Assembly: GCA_031551265.1 (NCBI GenBank)
Contig: JAVBNU010000005.1
Span: 1 to 64,000 of the forward strand
DNA: 64,000 nt
Origin: JAVBNU01 sp031551265
GTDB taxonomy: Bacteria; Cyanobacteriota; Vampirovibrionia; Gastranaerophilales; Gastranaerophilaceae
Reading direction: 5' to 3'
This document shows, piece after piece, positions 50,549-59,223 of the stretch. The position numbers and the translations under genes are program-made. The number at the start of each line of letters is the position of its first letter. Position 1 is the first letter of the stretch. A model generated the notes under the pieces. That model was not told the origin of the DNA. It was given only the letters and a program-made list of their open reading frames with translations, and made no database searches.

Positions 50549-51607
50549 ATGACCAGTATAGGTATACTTACAGATGATGAATTTGAGGCACTATTAAGCA
50601 AGTATCAATATAAATTCCAAAAAGGTGATTTAGTTAAAGGTACTATTACAGGATATAATCCTGAGGGGGTTCTTGTTTATATAGGTGCAAAGAATGATGC
50701 GCTTGTTCCTGAGCGCGAAGCAGTTGTTGATCCTAAATTCAAAATGGAAGAAACATTGCGAATTAATGATGAGTACGAATTTTTGGTAATACGAGAGGAG
50801 GATGAGGATTCAAGATTTCTGCTCTCTTATAAAAAGGTTGCTCAAGCTTATGTTTGGAAGGAATTGGAAGAACTAAAAAACAATAACGCGACGGTTGTCG
50901 GCACAATTACATCTATTGTTAAGGGAGGTGTATTGGTTGATGTTGGCGGGCTCAAGGGGTTTGTGCCTCTCAGCCATTTACGGATGAAAGAATCCGAAAT
51001 AGTTGTGGGTGCCGAAGTTGAGCTAAAAATCCTCACTTTAGACTCAGCTGCAGGCAATTTTATCTTGTCCAACAAAAAACTATTCAGTGACACGCAGGAA
51101 ATCTCTAAAAAAGAGATTTTCAGTAATCTCAAAGTTGGTCATCAAATTGAGGGTGAAATTGTCAGAATCACTGATTTTGGAGCATTTATTGACCTCAATG
51201 GCATCGATGGATTGTTGCCACTGTCACAAATTTCATGGCGCTGGGTTGAACACCCCGGTGATATTTTGAAAGTCGGCGAAAAAATTAATGTATCAATAAT
51301 AAGCGTTGACCCGGCTAAACATCGCGTAAGCCTTAGCTTAAAAGCACTGGAAGCTGACCCGTGGCTTGATATTGAAACCCAAATCGGTGAAGGCAAAAAA
51401 ATACAAGGCAGAGTCACACGTATTAAGCACTTTGGCGCCTTTGTAGAGATTCTGGACGGAGTCGAAGCTTTGCTGCCTAACTCAGAGGTTGTTGAGTACC
51501 AAAATAAATGTGATTGCATAATTGATGCCGGCACATCTATTATGGTTACGGTTACGAAATTCAACCTGCAAGACAGACGTATCAGTCTCGCAGTAGCTTA
51601 CGATTAA
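50549..51607 (+). CDS. rpsA: Ribosomal protein S1, short form
   Basis: 352 residues from ATG 50549. Four S1 (OB) domains: about 27-97 (GDLVKGTITGYNPEGVLVYIGAK), 113-178 (VVGTITSIVKGGVLVDVGGLKGFVPLSHL), 198-266 (GEIVRITDFGAFIDLNGIDGLLPLSQIS) and 283-350 (GRVTRIKHFGAFVEILDGVEALLPNSEV). It binds mRNA at the 30S subunit. The short form is typical of cyanobacteria-related lineages rather than the six-domain S1. Followed by a strong terminator. Confidence 0.93.
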   Translation: MTSIGILTDDEFEALLSKYQYKFQKGDLVKGTITGYNPEGVLVYIGAKNDALVPEREAVVDPKFKMEETLRINDEYEFLVIREEDEDSRFLLSYKKVAQAYVWKELEELKNNNATVVGTITSIVKGGVLVDVGGLKGFVPLSHLRMKESEIVVGAEVELKILTLDSAAGNFILSNKKLFSDTQEISKKEIFSNLKVGHQIEGEIVRITDFGAFIDLNGIDGLLPLSQISWRWVEHPGDILKVGEKINVSIISVDPAKHRVSLSLKALEADPWLDIETQIGEGKKIQGRVTRIKHFGAFVEILDGVEALLPNSEVVEYQNKCDCIIDAGTSIMVTVTKFNLQDRRISLAVAYD

Positions 51608-51648
51608 TCTTCTGCGATATTGAATTTTTAAGCTGTTTAGTTTATAAC

Positions 51649-51682
51649 AAGAGAATGCAAAAGAACGCTTCTGCATTCTCTT
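51649..51682 (+). terminator. Hairpin after rpsA
   Basis: Perfect 11-bp stem AAGAGAATGCA/TGCATTCTCTT with a 12-base loop; only a weak T-run follows. Confidence 0.65.
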
Positions 51683-51711
51683 ATCATAATAGAACCAGCG
51701 AGAAAAATTAA

Positions 51712-53049
51712 ATGAGAATTACCATATTTGGCGCAAATGAAATAGGATGTCTCTTGGCAACGGAGTTTTTTGAAGACCACGATGTGACTGTAATTGATAG
51801 AGAAGAAAATCGTGTTGAGGATTTTAATAAACTCGATATAAGTTTTGTCTATGGTAATGCTTCTAACATAAGCACACTAACGTCAGCGCAAATCGAAGAA
51901 ACAGACTTATTCATTGCGTGCTCGAATCTTGATGAGGCGAATATTGTTGCGTGTATGACAGTAAAGAAAATTTCTCACGCGTTTTGTGTGTGTTTTGTCA
52001 GCAACCATGAGTATGTTGATTCTCTTTTAGTCCTGAAAGGCAATGAGTACAAGACCGGGTTGTTGATTGATAGCGTTATTTGGCCTGAAGAACTTTTGAC
52101 TCAGGAGATTTTTAGAATAATAACTGTGCCGAATGCGATAGATGTTGAGAATTTTGCACAAGGTAAGGCGCGAATGCTTGAATATCGCATCAAAGAAGAG
52201 TCACAGATTTTAAATAAAAAAGTTAAAGAGTGTGTGTTTCCTGAACAAACCCTGATTGTCGGCATTACCAGAGATTCAACGTTGTTTATTCCTGATGGTG
52301 ATACTACTTTGATGCTTAACGATAAAGTTATTTTCATGGGCACTCACAGCTCGCTTGATGTCTTAGCCAGCTTGATTTTTAAGGCTAATGAAAAAGTAAA
52401 ATGCGTAACTATCATAGGCGGGGGCAGTATCGGGCTGATGCTTGCTAAACAGCTTGAACAAATTGGTGTCAAAGTTAAAATAATAGAAAAAAATTACAAA
52501 CGCGCTGAGCAGTTGACTGAGGAACTGAAAAAGGCGCTAATTCTTTCCGGTGACGGCACAAATATTGAGTTATTAAAAGAAGAAGAAATCGAAGAATGCG
52601 ATGTGCTGGTCAGCGTTACTAACAACGATGAGAAAAATCTTTTGTGCTCGCTGCTTGCTAAACAGCTCGGGGTAAATAAAGTTATTACGCGCGTATCAAA
52701 CACTGCAAATGTGGCGCTGTTTGAAAAAGTTGGTATTGATGTTGCAGTATCGTCAAAATCTGCGGCTATAAAAGAAATAAGAAACGGCTTTATAGAAACT
52801 GATTGTCAAATTCTCGCTACTGTTGAAAGCGGTCAGGGTGAGATTATCGAAATCGAGGTACCTGAGCGCTTAAATGATAATATGATTATGGATTTGCATT
52901 TGCCGGTGAAAGCTATCATCGCCTTTATTCAGCGCGGTAACACTGTGATTATACCAAAAGGTAATACACAGATTAAAGCGGCCGATGATTTGGTTGTTTT
53001 TACAACTAAGGAAAATTCTATAAAAGTTAAAGACTTTTTTAAAGATTAG
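51712..53049 (+). CDS. trkA: Trk potassium-uptake regulatory protein TrkA
   Basis: 445 residues with two RCK halves. Rossmann motifs IFGANEIGCLLATEF (about 4) and IIGGGSIGLMLAKQL (about 234), each followed by an RCK-C domain. It binds NAD(H)/ATP and gates TrkH. It is followed 11 bases later by trkH, forming the operon. No clear SD. Confidence 0.95.
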   Translation: MRITIFGANEIGCLLATEFFEDHDVTVIDREENRVEDFNKLDISFVYGNASNISTLTSAQIEETDLFIACSNLDEANIVACMTVKKISHAFCVCFVSNHEYVDSLLVLKGNEYKTGLLIDSVIWPEELLTQEIFRIITVPNAIDVENFAQGKARMLEYRIKEESQILNKKVKECVFPEQTLIVGITRDSTLFIPDGDTTLMLNDKVIFMGTHSSLDVLASLIFKANEKVKCVTIIGGGSIGLMLAKQLEQIGVKVKIIEKNYKRAEQLTEELKKALILSGDGTNIELLKEEEIEECDVLVSVTNNDEKNLLCSLLAKQLGVNKVITRVSNTANVALFEKVGIDVAVSSKSAAIKEIRNGFIETDCQILATVESGQGEIIEIEVPERLNDNMIMDLHLPVKAIIAFIQRGNTVIIPKGNTQIKAADDLVVFTTKENSIKVKDFFKD

Positions 53050-53060
53050 CAGGGTAGTTT

Positions 53061-54518
53061 ATGAGATTAGCGTATGTTTCCGAAGCCTTAGGACTAGTTT
53101 TAAAAAGTATTGCAGTTGTGATTCTTGTGCCGTGCCTAGTTGCGCTTTATTATAAGGAATACAACGCTATATTGCCTTTCGTTGTTGCGTCTGTGGTGTC
53201 TTTGATATTAGGTGTTTTGATGGACAGAACGAATACGACTGTTGACAAATTGAATGATGTCAAAAAGACGGAAGCGTTATTTATAGTTTCATTTGCGTGG
53301 ATATTATTCGGCTGTGTGGCGGCTATACCGTATTTGTTCTTTAAAATACCGATTTTAAACGCCCTTTTTGAGGCAGTATCGGGCATAACAACGACAGGCG
53401 CTTCGATATTGGATAATTTGTCAATTTATCCAAAAACGATGCTTTTTTGGCGTTCTTTCACGCAATGGCTCGGCGGTATGGGGATTATAGTTTTGTTTAT
53501 CGCTGTCCTGCCTCAGTTTGCGGTAGCCGGGCGGCAAATGTTCTCTGCCGAAGTGCCGGGGCCGACCGAGGATAAAATCACGCCGCGTATCCGATTCACG
53601 GCAAACGCTCTGTGGAAAATTTATGCAACGCTCACGGTTATTGAAATAATTGTTTTAAAACTTTTGGGGATGCCGATGTTCGATGCTGTGTGTACCTCCC
53701 TATCTACATTGGCTGCCGGCGGCTTTTCTCCGCAGGGTGACAGTGTTGCAACGTATGGTTCTTCGGCAATAATGTGGGTTGTTGCTATATTTATGTTTTT
53801 GGCAGGTACGAGTTTCGCTATGCAATACCGTGTCGTACTAAAACGCAATCCTTTATTGTTTTTCCACGATGAGGAGTTTAGGTTTTATGCGTCAATAATA
53901 CTGATATTTACTGTTTTGGTTGCGGCGTCTCTTATTTTAAATACTCATTACCATTTTTATGAGGCTATAAAACACGCATTTTTTAATGTTATCTCAATTA
54001 TTACCAGTACGGGGTTTGCGAGTGCGGATTATTTAAAATGGGATATGGATGCGAAGCTTTTGCTGTTTATTTTAATGTTTGTTGGCGGTTGTGCGGGTTC
54101 TACTGCGGGCGGTCTTAAAGTGGTACGTGTTTTATTTGTGTTTAAGTACTTAAAACGCGAAATCAGCAAAATTCTTCATCCAAACGCTGTTTTGAATATA
54201 AAAATTAACAAGATGGTTTTTCCTGACGAAGTATCAAAACAAATTATCGGCTTTGTATTATTTTATTTGGTGGTATTCGCTGCATCAGCAATCTTGATTA
54301 CAATTATAGAAAACAACTACGTTATAGGCGCGACAAGTGCAATAACGTCCTTAGGCAACACAGGGCCGGTTTTCGGGCTTATTACGCCATATGCCAGCTG
54401 CAACTCACTGCATGACGGTTCCAAAATAATTTTTATGATTAATATGATAGTTGGCAGACTAGAATTGATACCGTTTCTAGCGATGCTGCACCCCGACTTT
54501 TGGGGCTGGAAAAGATAG
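53061..54518 (+). CDS. trkH: Trk potassium-uptake channel subunit TrkH
   Basis: 485 residues with about ten membrane segments. Four selectivity-filter loops: ITTTGASI, STLAAGGFSP, ITSTGFASA and LGNTGPVFG. SD CAGGG. Membrane pore of the potassium uptake system, cooperating with TrkA upstream. AGSTAGGLKVVR after the third pore is typical. Confidence 0.95.
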   Translation: MRLAYVSEALGLVLKSIAVVILVPCLVALYYKEYNAILPFVVASVVSLILGVLMDRTNTTVDKLNDVKKTEALFIVSFAWILFGCVAAIPYLFFKIPILNALFEAVSGITTTGASILDNLSIYPKTMLFWRSFTQWLGGMGIIVLFIAVLPQFAVAGRQMFSAEVPGPTEDKITPRIRFTANALWKIYATLTVIEIIVLKLLGMPMFDAVCTSLSTLAAGGFSPQGDSVATYGSSAIMWVVAIFMFLAGTSFAMQYRVVLKRNPLLFFHDEEFRFYASIILIFTVLVAASLILNTHYHFYEAIKHAFFNVISIITSTGFASADYLKWDMDAKLLLFILMFVGGCAGSTAGGLKVVRVLFVFKYLKREISKILHPNAVLNIKINKMVFPDEVSKQIIGFVLFYLVVFAASAILITIIENNYVIGATSAITSLGNTGPVFGLITPYASCNSLHDGSKIIFMINMIVGRLELIPFLAMLHPDFWGWKR

Positions 54519-54532
54519 GGAAAATGGTCCGC

Positions 54533-54561
54533 TTGAAAAAGTTACTTATTCATGCTAGAAT
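54533..54561 (+). promoter_or_regulatory. Promoter of third TA locus
   Basis: TTGAAA (54533-54538), 17-base spacer, TAGAAT (54556-54561), 22 bases before the toxin ATG. Confidence 0.65.
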
Positions 54562-54583
54562 TTAATTATACAAGGAAAATCAA

Positions 54584-54913
54584 ATGAAACAGTACACAGC
54601 AATTTATACTGAAGAAGCCGCTAGTCAACTACGCAGTTTAGATTTGATAAATCGCGAAAAACTAACAGAAGCTGTGGCGATATTTGAACAAATTGGTATA
54701 GCATATAAAAATATTAATTCTCTAGGTAAAGGTTTATATGAAATTAAACCAAAAGGCGTAAGAGCATATTTTAAATATGCTGGAAATCGCATCATAATAA
54801 TAGGAATTGTAGTTTTAAAAAAGACTCAAAAGGCTCCAAAAAGGTACATTGAACAAGCAATTAAAAATATAGACAAATATACCCAAGAATATAAGGAATT
54901 TTTCAATGAATAA
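54584..54913 (+). CDS. RelE/ParE-superfamily toxin-like protein
   Basis: 109 residues. SD AAGGAAA. YTEEAASQLRSLDLINREKLTEAV, LGKGLYEIKPKGVRAYFKYAGNRIIIIGIVVLKKTQKAPKRYIEQAIKNI has the Gp49/HigB-like layout (compact basic beta-sheet with C-terminal Arg/Lys). It overlaps the next gene by 8 bases, the usual toxin-antitoxin arrangement. Likely an mRNA interferase. Confidence 0.8.
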   Translation: MKQYTAIYTEEAASQLRSLDLINREKLTEAVAIFEQIGIAYKNINSLGKGLYEIKPKGVRAYFKYAGNRIIIIGIVVLKKTQKAPKRYIEQAIKNIDKYTQEYKEFFNE

Positions 54914-55151
54914 TAAAATTATAACAAATGATGATTTAATAAAAGAACTACCCTTAGAAGCACAAGAGCGTATTCGTCAAAATGTGGAAGATGCTGTCAA
55001 TGAATGGGGCGGCAAGCGTGCAAACGCAGGACGCAAAACCAAAACCGGCACCGTTTTGAAACTGTGCATAAAAGTTACCGAAAAAGAAAAAGAATTCATC
55101 AACTACGCTCGCAGCCATAATCTCGACTATGACCAGCTAATGCAAGGATAG
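54906..55151 (+). CDS. Antitoxin-like partner
   Basis: 81 residues. DDLIKELPLEAQERIRQNVEDAVNEWGGKRANAGRKTKTGTVLKLCIKVTEKEKEFINYARSHNL: a helical, basic-centred protein with a GGKRANAGRK segment seen in small DNA-binding partners. The overlap with the upstream toxin supports an antitoxin role; the DNA-binding fold is not certain. Confidence 0.65.
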   Translation: MNNKIITNDDLIKELPLEAQERIRQNVEDAVNEWGGKRANAGRKTKTGTVLKLCIKVTEKEKEFINYARSHNLDYDQLMQG

Positions 55152-55152
55152 A

Positions 55153-55764
55153 TTATTTTATCGCGACTGCTTTTTGTTCAGGCTTGGCGGTTGGCGGGAA
55201 GTCAGCGTTTTGTTTTGCGTAGTAATACACAGCAGTTGCACTGCCCAGCAGGAATATAGCAAAAATAATCGCTGCGACTTTTGACCAAATTGTAGTTTGC
55301 AAATATCGAACGTTATCTTTGTAGACCGTGTTGATGACGGATTTTGAAAAATCTTGATTCAGTTTCTTTTGGTTATAAATCCAGTTATTTTTCAACATTT
55401 GCTGCAAATCGTACACTCGCTGCAATTCCTGACGCGCGAGGGGGATTTTCATTATGTACTTTTTAAATCTCACACTGTCCTCAAACGGCAGCTCGTTGTC
55501 GAAATAGGCTGATAAATTTTGTTTATAATATTCGTACTCTTTTATTTTGAGCCCGCCTGAAGCTGTTTTTATTTGCTCCTTGTTTTCCTGGTACGAGGAT
55601 TTGAGCGTATCCACAAGCTTTTTGAGGTAATCATATTTTGTGCGACAGCCGTTGCAAGTTGCAAGATGGTCTTTGACGAACTCTTCTTGCATAGTTGTCA
55701 GCTTGCCGTCAATAAAGAGTGCAAGCATAGAGTTCACTTTAGAGCAAATCATATTATCATTCAT
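55153..55764 (-). CDS. Membrane-anchored anti-sigma factor (ZAS-like)
   Basis: 203 residues. An N-terminal zinc-finger-like anti-sigma domain has HLATCNGCRTKY (Hx3CxxC); one transmembrane helix lies at about 163-183 (KVAAIIFAIFLLGSATAVYYYA) with a short extracytoplasmic tail. It should hold the ECF sigma factor encoded 31 bases upstream in the same operon. A second dimeric LSAYFDNELPFEDSVRFKKYI segment resembles another anti-sigma domain. SD GAGGA. Confidence 0.85.
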   Translation of the reverse strand: MNDNMICSKVNSMLALFIDGKLTTMQEEFVKDHLATCNGCRTKYDYLKKLVDTLKSSYQENKEQIKTASGGLKIKEYEYYKQNLSAYFDNELPFEDSVRFKKYIMKIPLARQELQRVYDLQQMLKNNWIYNQKKLNQDFSKSVINTVYKDNVRYLQTTIWSKVAAIIFAIFLLGSATAVYYYAKQNADFPPTAKPEQKAVAIK

Positions 55765-55795
55765 TTTTAAATCCTCATATTTTAGCTAAGTTTGC

Positions 55796-56407
55796 TTATT
55801 TCATATAATCTTTCAAACTTTCCTGAAGCTTGGTTCGTGCGCGAGCTATGCGTGATTTTACGGTGCCGATATTTGTGCTTGTTACGCTTGCTATTTCCTC
55901 ATAGCTCAACCCCTGAAATTCCCTTAGAATTGTCACAACCTTTAGCTGCTCGGGCAAGTGTGTAATTGCGTCTGTTATAATATCGTCTAACTCCTTGGAA
56001 AGAGAATGTTCATCAGGCTTTTTCTTTTTATCCACGAGCAACGCATCATACGGTGAATATGTGTCATTATCCTCAGTTATTTTTTCAACAGGTACCAGCT
56101 GAGGACGTCTGCTGTGTTTCCTCAAAGTGTCGTAATAGTAGCGAATAATGATTTGATTTAGCCAGCTGCGAAAGGCTTTCGGGTTTTTCAAATTTTTTAG
56201 ATTGCGAGTCATTTTACAAAGAATTTCCTGAGTATTGTCATGAATATCTTCTTTGCAGTGATCCATGTAATATAAAGTTGCGTAAACGTTGCGCTGCTCA
56301 CGTTTAATCAACTCCTCAAGCGCTTGAAGATCATCGTTTTGTGCGTTATGAACCAGTTCTTCCTGACTGTAATTTTTGTATGCCTGTTTTTTGAAAAATA
56401 CTACCAT
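55796..56407 (-). CDS. ECF-type RNA polymerase sigma factor
   Basis: 203 residues. Region 2 (about 25-95, LYYMDHCKEDIHDNTQEILCKM and FRSWLNQIIIRYYYDTLRKHSRR) and region 4 (about 145-200, LPEQLKVVTILREFQGLSYEEIASVTSTNIGTVKSRIARARTKL). It directs transcription of a stress or envelope regulon. Paired with the anti-sigma gene downstream. No SD near the ATG. Confidence 0.93.
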   Translation of the reverse strand: MVVFFKKQAYKNYSQEELVHNAQNDDLQALEELIKREQRNVYATLYYMDHCKEDIHDNTQEILCKMTRNLKNLKNPKAFRSWLNQIIIRYYYDTLRKHSRRPQLVPVEKITEDNDTYSPYDALLVDKKKKPDEHSLSKELDDIITDAITHLPEQLKVVTILREFQGLSYEEIASVTSTNIGTVKSRIARARTKLQESLKDYMK

Positions 56408-56502
56408 GCGTTCACTTTCTGATGCCGACCTATGTAAATAATTAATTATTCCGACGCAAATTTATAGTATCTTTGTTATATAATCAAGTAGGGTATTTTA
56501 TT

Positions 56503-57528
56503 ATGTACAGAATTATAGATGTAAATATAAACAGGGCTACCGAAGCGCTGAGAGTGTTGGAAGAAATAACACGTTTTGAGTTGGATGATGAAGGTTTGTC
56601 GGAACAGCTCAAAAACATTCGCCACAAAATTTCTACGTGCTTTGATAAACACTATGAAACAATGCTTTGTGCTCGCGATACAGAGAATGATGTTGGAGTT
56701 GGCATTGAAAATCCGAGTGAAAAAAACTCTATAATTACAATTTTTAAATCAAATATCAAACGCTTACAGCAGGCTCTGAGAGTATTGGCAGAATACTCTG
56801 TTTCTACATCTGACACGAGAAATCGTACTATTTTTGAAAATGCACGCTATGAGGCTTATACGTTGGAAAAAGAAATTTGGGAAAAATTATCCGAAAACTT
56901 GAATAAGTTTAGACTGGCAGATAAAAAACTGTATCTGGTTACAAATTCAGATAAGTTTGAGAATGAAGATGATTTTATTGATGCTGTTGCAGCAGCGTTG
57001 AAAGGCGGAGTCCAAATTGTTCAATTGCGCGAGAAAAAACGTCCTGCAAAAGAAATTATTAACCTCGGCAAAAAAATAAGAATGCTGTGCTCGGAGTTTA
57101 ACGCACTCTACATTGTGAATGACAGAATTGATATAGCACAAATTACCGAAGCTGATGGCGTGCATTTGGGGCAAGATGACATCGATGTACATAGTGCAAG
57201 AGAAATTTTAGGAAAAAATTTTATTATAGGTGTATCGACTCATGCGCCAGAACAAGCGCATAAAGCCGTCTTAGATGGTGCCGATTATATTGGCGTTGGA
57301 CCGATTTTTGTGACACCAACGAAAGAAGGACGCGCAGCAGTCGGGCTTGAGTACGTCAAATGGGCGAGTGAAAACGTGAAAATCCCGTTTTTTGCGATTG
57401 GCGGCATCGATTTAGAAAATGTTAAAACAGTTATTGACACAGGCGCAGAGCGCGTTGCGGTTGTGCGTGCGATTATTAGTGCTGAAAATCCTAAAAATGC
57501 GGCTGAAGAGTTTTACGCCCAAATCTAA
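56503..57528 (+). CDS. thiE: Thiamine-phosphate synthase with N-terminal ThiD2-like domain
   Basis: 341 residues from ATG 56503. Residues about 1-130 form an extra helical domain (YRIIDVNINRATEALRVLEEITRFELDD, RLQQALRVLAEYS) as in cyanobacterial ThiE fusions. The ThiE TIM barrel follows: LYLVTNSD, GVQIVQLREKKRPAKEI, YIVNDRIDIAQITEADGVHLGQDD, GVSTHAPEQA, YIGVGPIFVTPTK and FFAIGGIDLENV. Joins HMP-PP and THZ-P. No TPP riboswitch was found upstream. Confidence 0.93.
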   Translation: MYRIIDVNINRATEALRVLEEITRFELDDEGLSEQLKNIRHKISTCFDKHYETMLCARDTENDVGVGIENPSEKNSIITIFKSNIKRLQQALRVLAEYSVSTSDTRNRTIFENARYEAYTLEKEIWEKLSENLNKFRLADKKLYLVTNSDKFENEDDFIDAVAAALKGGVQIVQLREKKRPAKEIINLGKKIRMLCSEFNALYIVNDRIDIAQITEADGVHLGQDDIDVHSAREILGKNFIIGVSTHAPEQAHKAVLDGADYIGVGPIFVTPTKEGRAAVGLEYVKWASENVKIPFFAIGGIDLENVKTVIDTGAERVAVVRAIISAENPKNAAEEFYAQI

Positions 57529-57587
57529 AATAATTGCAATTTGAATACTTAAGTTTTACAAGACAAGCCAATATGTTTTATGTCATA

Positions 57588-57743
57588 CCGCAGCGCTATG
57601 CTTGATATTATAATTTGGGCGTTTGTGTGCGGTATCTATCCAGATAACATACGGAGTCTGTTTATTAGAATCGTTGAATTTCTATGTTGGAAAGACCCCG
57701 CACAGAGTACATTTTTTTAAATAATATTCATCTGGCGCTGCGG
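57588..57743. repeat. MITE-like element (copy 2) with inverted ends
   Basis: Terminal inverted repeats CCGCAGCGC (57588) and GCGCTGCGG (57735). The interior GTGTGCGGTATCTATCCAGA followed by TAACATACGGAGT aligns in reverse with the core of the element at 32043-32175. Confidence 0.6.
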
Positions 57744-57840
57744 GGTTGTACAGCTAATTTGTTGATGGATAAGCTAAAAATCATTTAAATTTGTAAAAAA
57801 ATATCAATAAATCAGTGTTTTTATATATTGTTTATGGCAT

Positions 57841-57910
57841 TATAATATTGAGCTTAGTGAGGCTCGGAAGTCAAGACAGGTGCTAAACCTCTAAGTTTCT
57901 CGGAAGAAAG
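57841..57910 (+). promoter_or_regulatory. glmU promoter -10 and structured leader
   Basis: TATAAT at 57841-57846. CTTAGTGAGG (57853-57862) can pair with CCTCTAAG (57888-57895); the enclosed loop is GGCUCGGAAGUCAAGACAGG-like. GGAAG SD just before ATG 57911. The leader fits no riboswitch class I can recall; it may sense a metabolite or be a ribosomal-type leader. Confidence 0.4.
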
Positions 57911-59197
57911 ATGTCTGATTTAAAAACAAAAGCTGTAATTCTTGCTGCGGGTAAAGGTACAAGGATGAAATCGTCCTTACCTAAGGTGCTGCAAAAAATT
58001 TTTGATAAACCCTTGTTGGGATATGTCATCGATGCGCTGCAAAAAAATAATAAAATAGACTATTCATATGTAATTGTCGGACATCAGTCTGAACTTGTTG
58101 AAAAATATGTAGAGTCTACCTATGAAAATGCGAAATGTATTTTGCAAGAACCGCAAAAAGGTACGGGGGATGCGGTTGCAAAAGCTTGTCCTGAGTTGCA
58201 AAATTTCAAAGGTAACGTCCTGATTATATGCGGCGATACGCCTCTTGTGACGGCTGAGAGTATTGATGGATTCATCGATTTTCACAACAAAAATAACGCG
58301 GACTTGACGCTTATGACAGCAATTTTTGAGAATCCGTACGGGTACGGACGGATTGTTCGTGATAAAGATAACTCCCTAAAATCAATCGTTGAAGAAAAAG
58401 ATACTAACGAAGAAATTAAAAAAATCAAAGAAATCAATGCGGGCATTTACTGTATTAATTGGGAAAAATTATCTCCTGCATTCTCAGAATTAAAAAATAA
58501 TAACTCTCAAGGCGAGTATTATTTGACTGACATAATTGCCTGGGCTGTGGCTAAAAAGCTTAAAACACAAGCATTTATACTCGATGATAACGATGAACTT
58601 TTTGGAATAAATTCTAAAAAACATCTCGCAGAAGCAACGAAGCTTTTGAATAACAGAACTTTAGACAGACTAATGGATAATGGCGTTACGATTGTAGACC
58701 CTGAAAGTACATTCATTTCGGATGATACAGAAATCGGCGCAGATACAATTGTTTATCCAAATACGTTCATCAACGGTAAAAATAAAATCGGCAAAAACTG
58801 TAAGATAGGGCCATTTGCGCATATTCGCGACGGCGCAATAATCGGTGATAACGTACGTATCGGCAATTTTGTGGAAATTAAAAAATCAATCATCAAAAGC
58901 AACACAAACGTGTCGCACCTCAGCTATATTGGTGACAGCGAACTCGGAAATAATGTGAATATAGGCGCAGGAACGATTACAGCAAATTACAATCCTATCA
59001 CTAAAGTAAAAAGCAAAACAATAATCGAAGATGGCGCAAACACAGGCTCTAACAGTGTGATAGTTGCACCTGTTACGCTTGAAAAAAATTCAATGATAGC
59101 AGCCGGCGCTGTTATAACAAAAGATGTGCCGGAAAACACTCTTGCACTCACGCGTGCACCGTTAAAGCTTGTCAAAGGCTGGTTTAAAAAAGCATAA
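57911..59197 (+). CDS. glmU: Bifunctional GlmU (UDP-GlcNAc pyrophosphorylase/acetyltransferase)
   Basis: 428 residues. Uridyltransferase domain: LAAGKGTRMKSSLPKVLQK, LQEPQKGTGDAV, ICGDTPLV. A left-handed beta-helix acetyltransferase domain follows from about 240 (IGPFAHIRDGAIIGDNVRIGNFVEIKKS, NIGAGTITANYN, GSNSVIVAP). Makes UDP-GlcNAc, the substrate for MurA in this window. prs follows 26 bases later. Confidence 0.95.
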   Translation: MSDLKTKAVILAAGKGTRMKSSLPKVLQKIFDKPLLGYVIDALQKNNKIDYSYVIVGHQSELVEKYVESTYENAKCILQEPQKGTGDAVAKACPELQNFKGNVLIICGDTPLVTAESIDGFIDFHNKNNADLTLMTAIFENPYGYGRIVRDKDNSLKSIVEEKDTNEEIKKIKEINAGIYCINWEKLSPAFSELKNNNSQGEYYLTDIIAWAVAKKLKTQAFILDDNDELFGINSKKHLAEATKLLNNRTLDRLMDNGVTIVDPESTFISDDTEIGADTIVYPNTFINGKNKIGKNCKIGPFAHIRDGAIIGDNVRIGNFVEIKKSIIKSNTNVSHLSYIGDSELGNNVNIGAGTITANYNPITKVKSKTIIEDGANTGSNSVIVAPVTLEKNSMIAAGAVITKDVPENTLALTRAPLKLVKGWFKKA

Positions 59198-59223
59198 TTA
59201 CATAATCATCAGGAGAAATAAAA

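Noticed and set aside
56440..56502. TPP riboswitch before thiE
   Set aside because: No CTGAGA or ACCTGATCTGG-like core was found.
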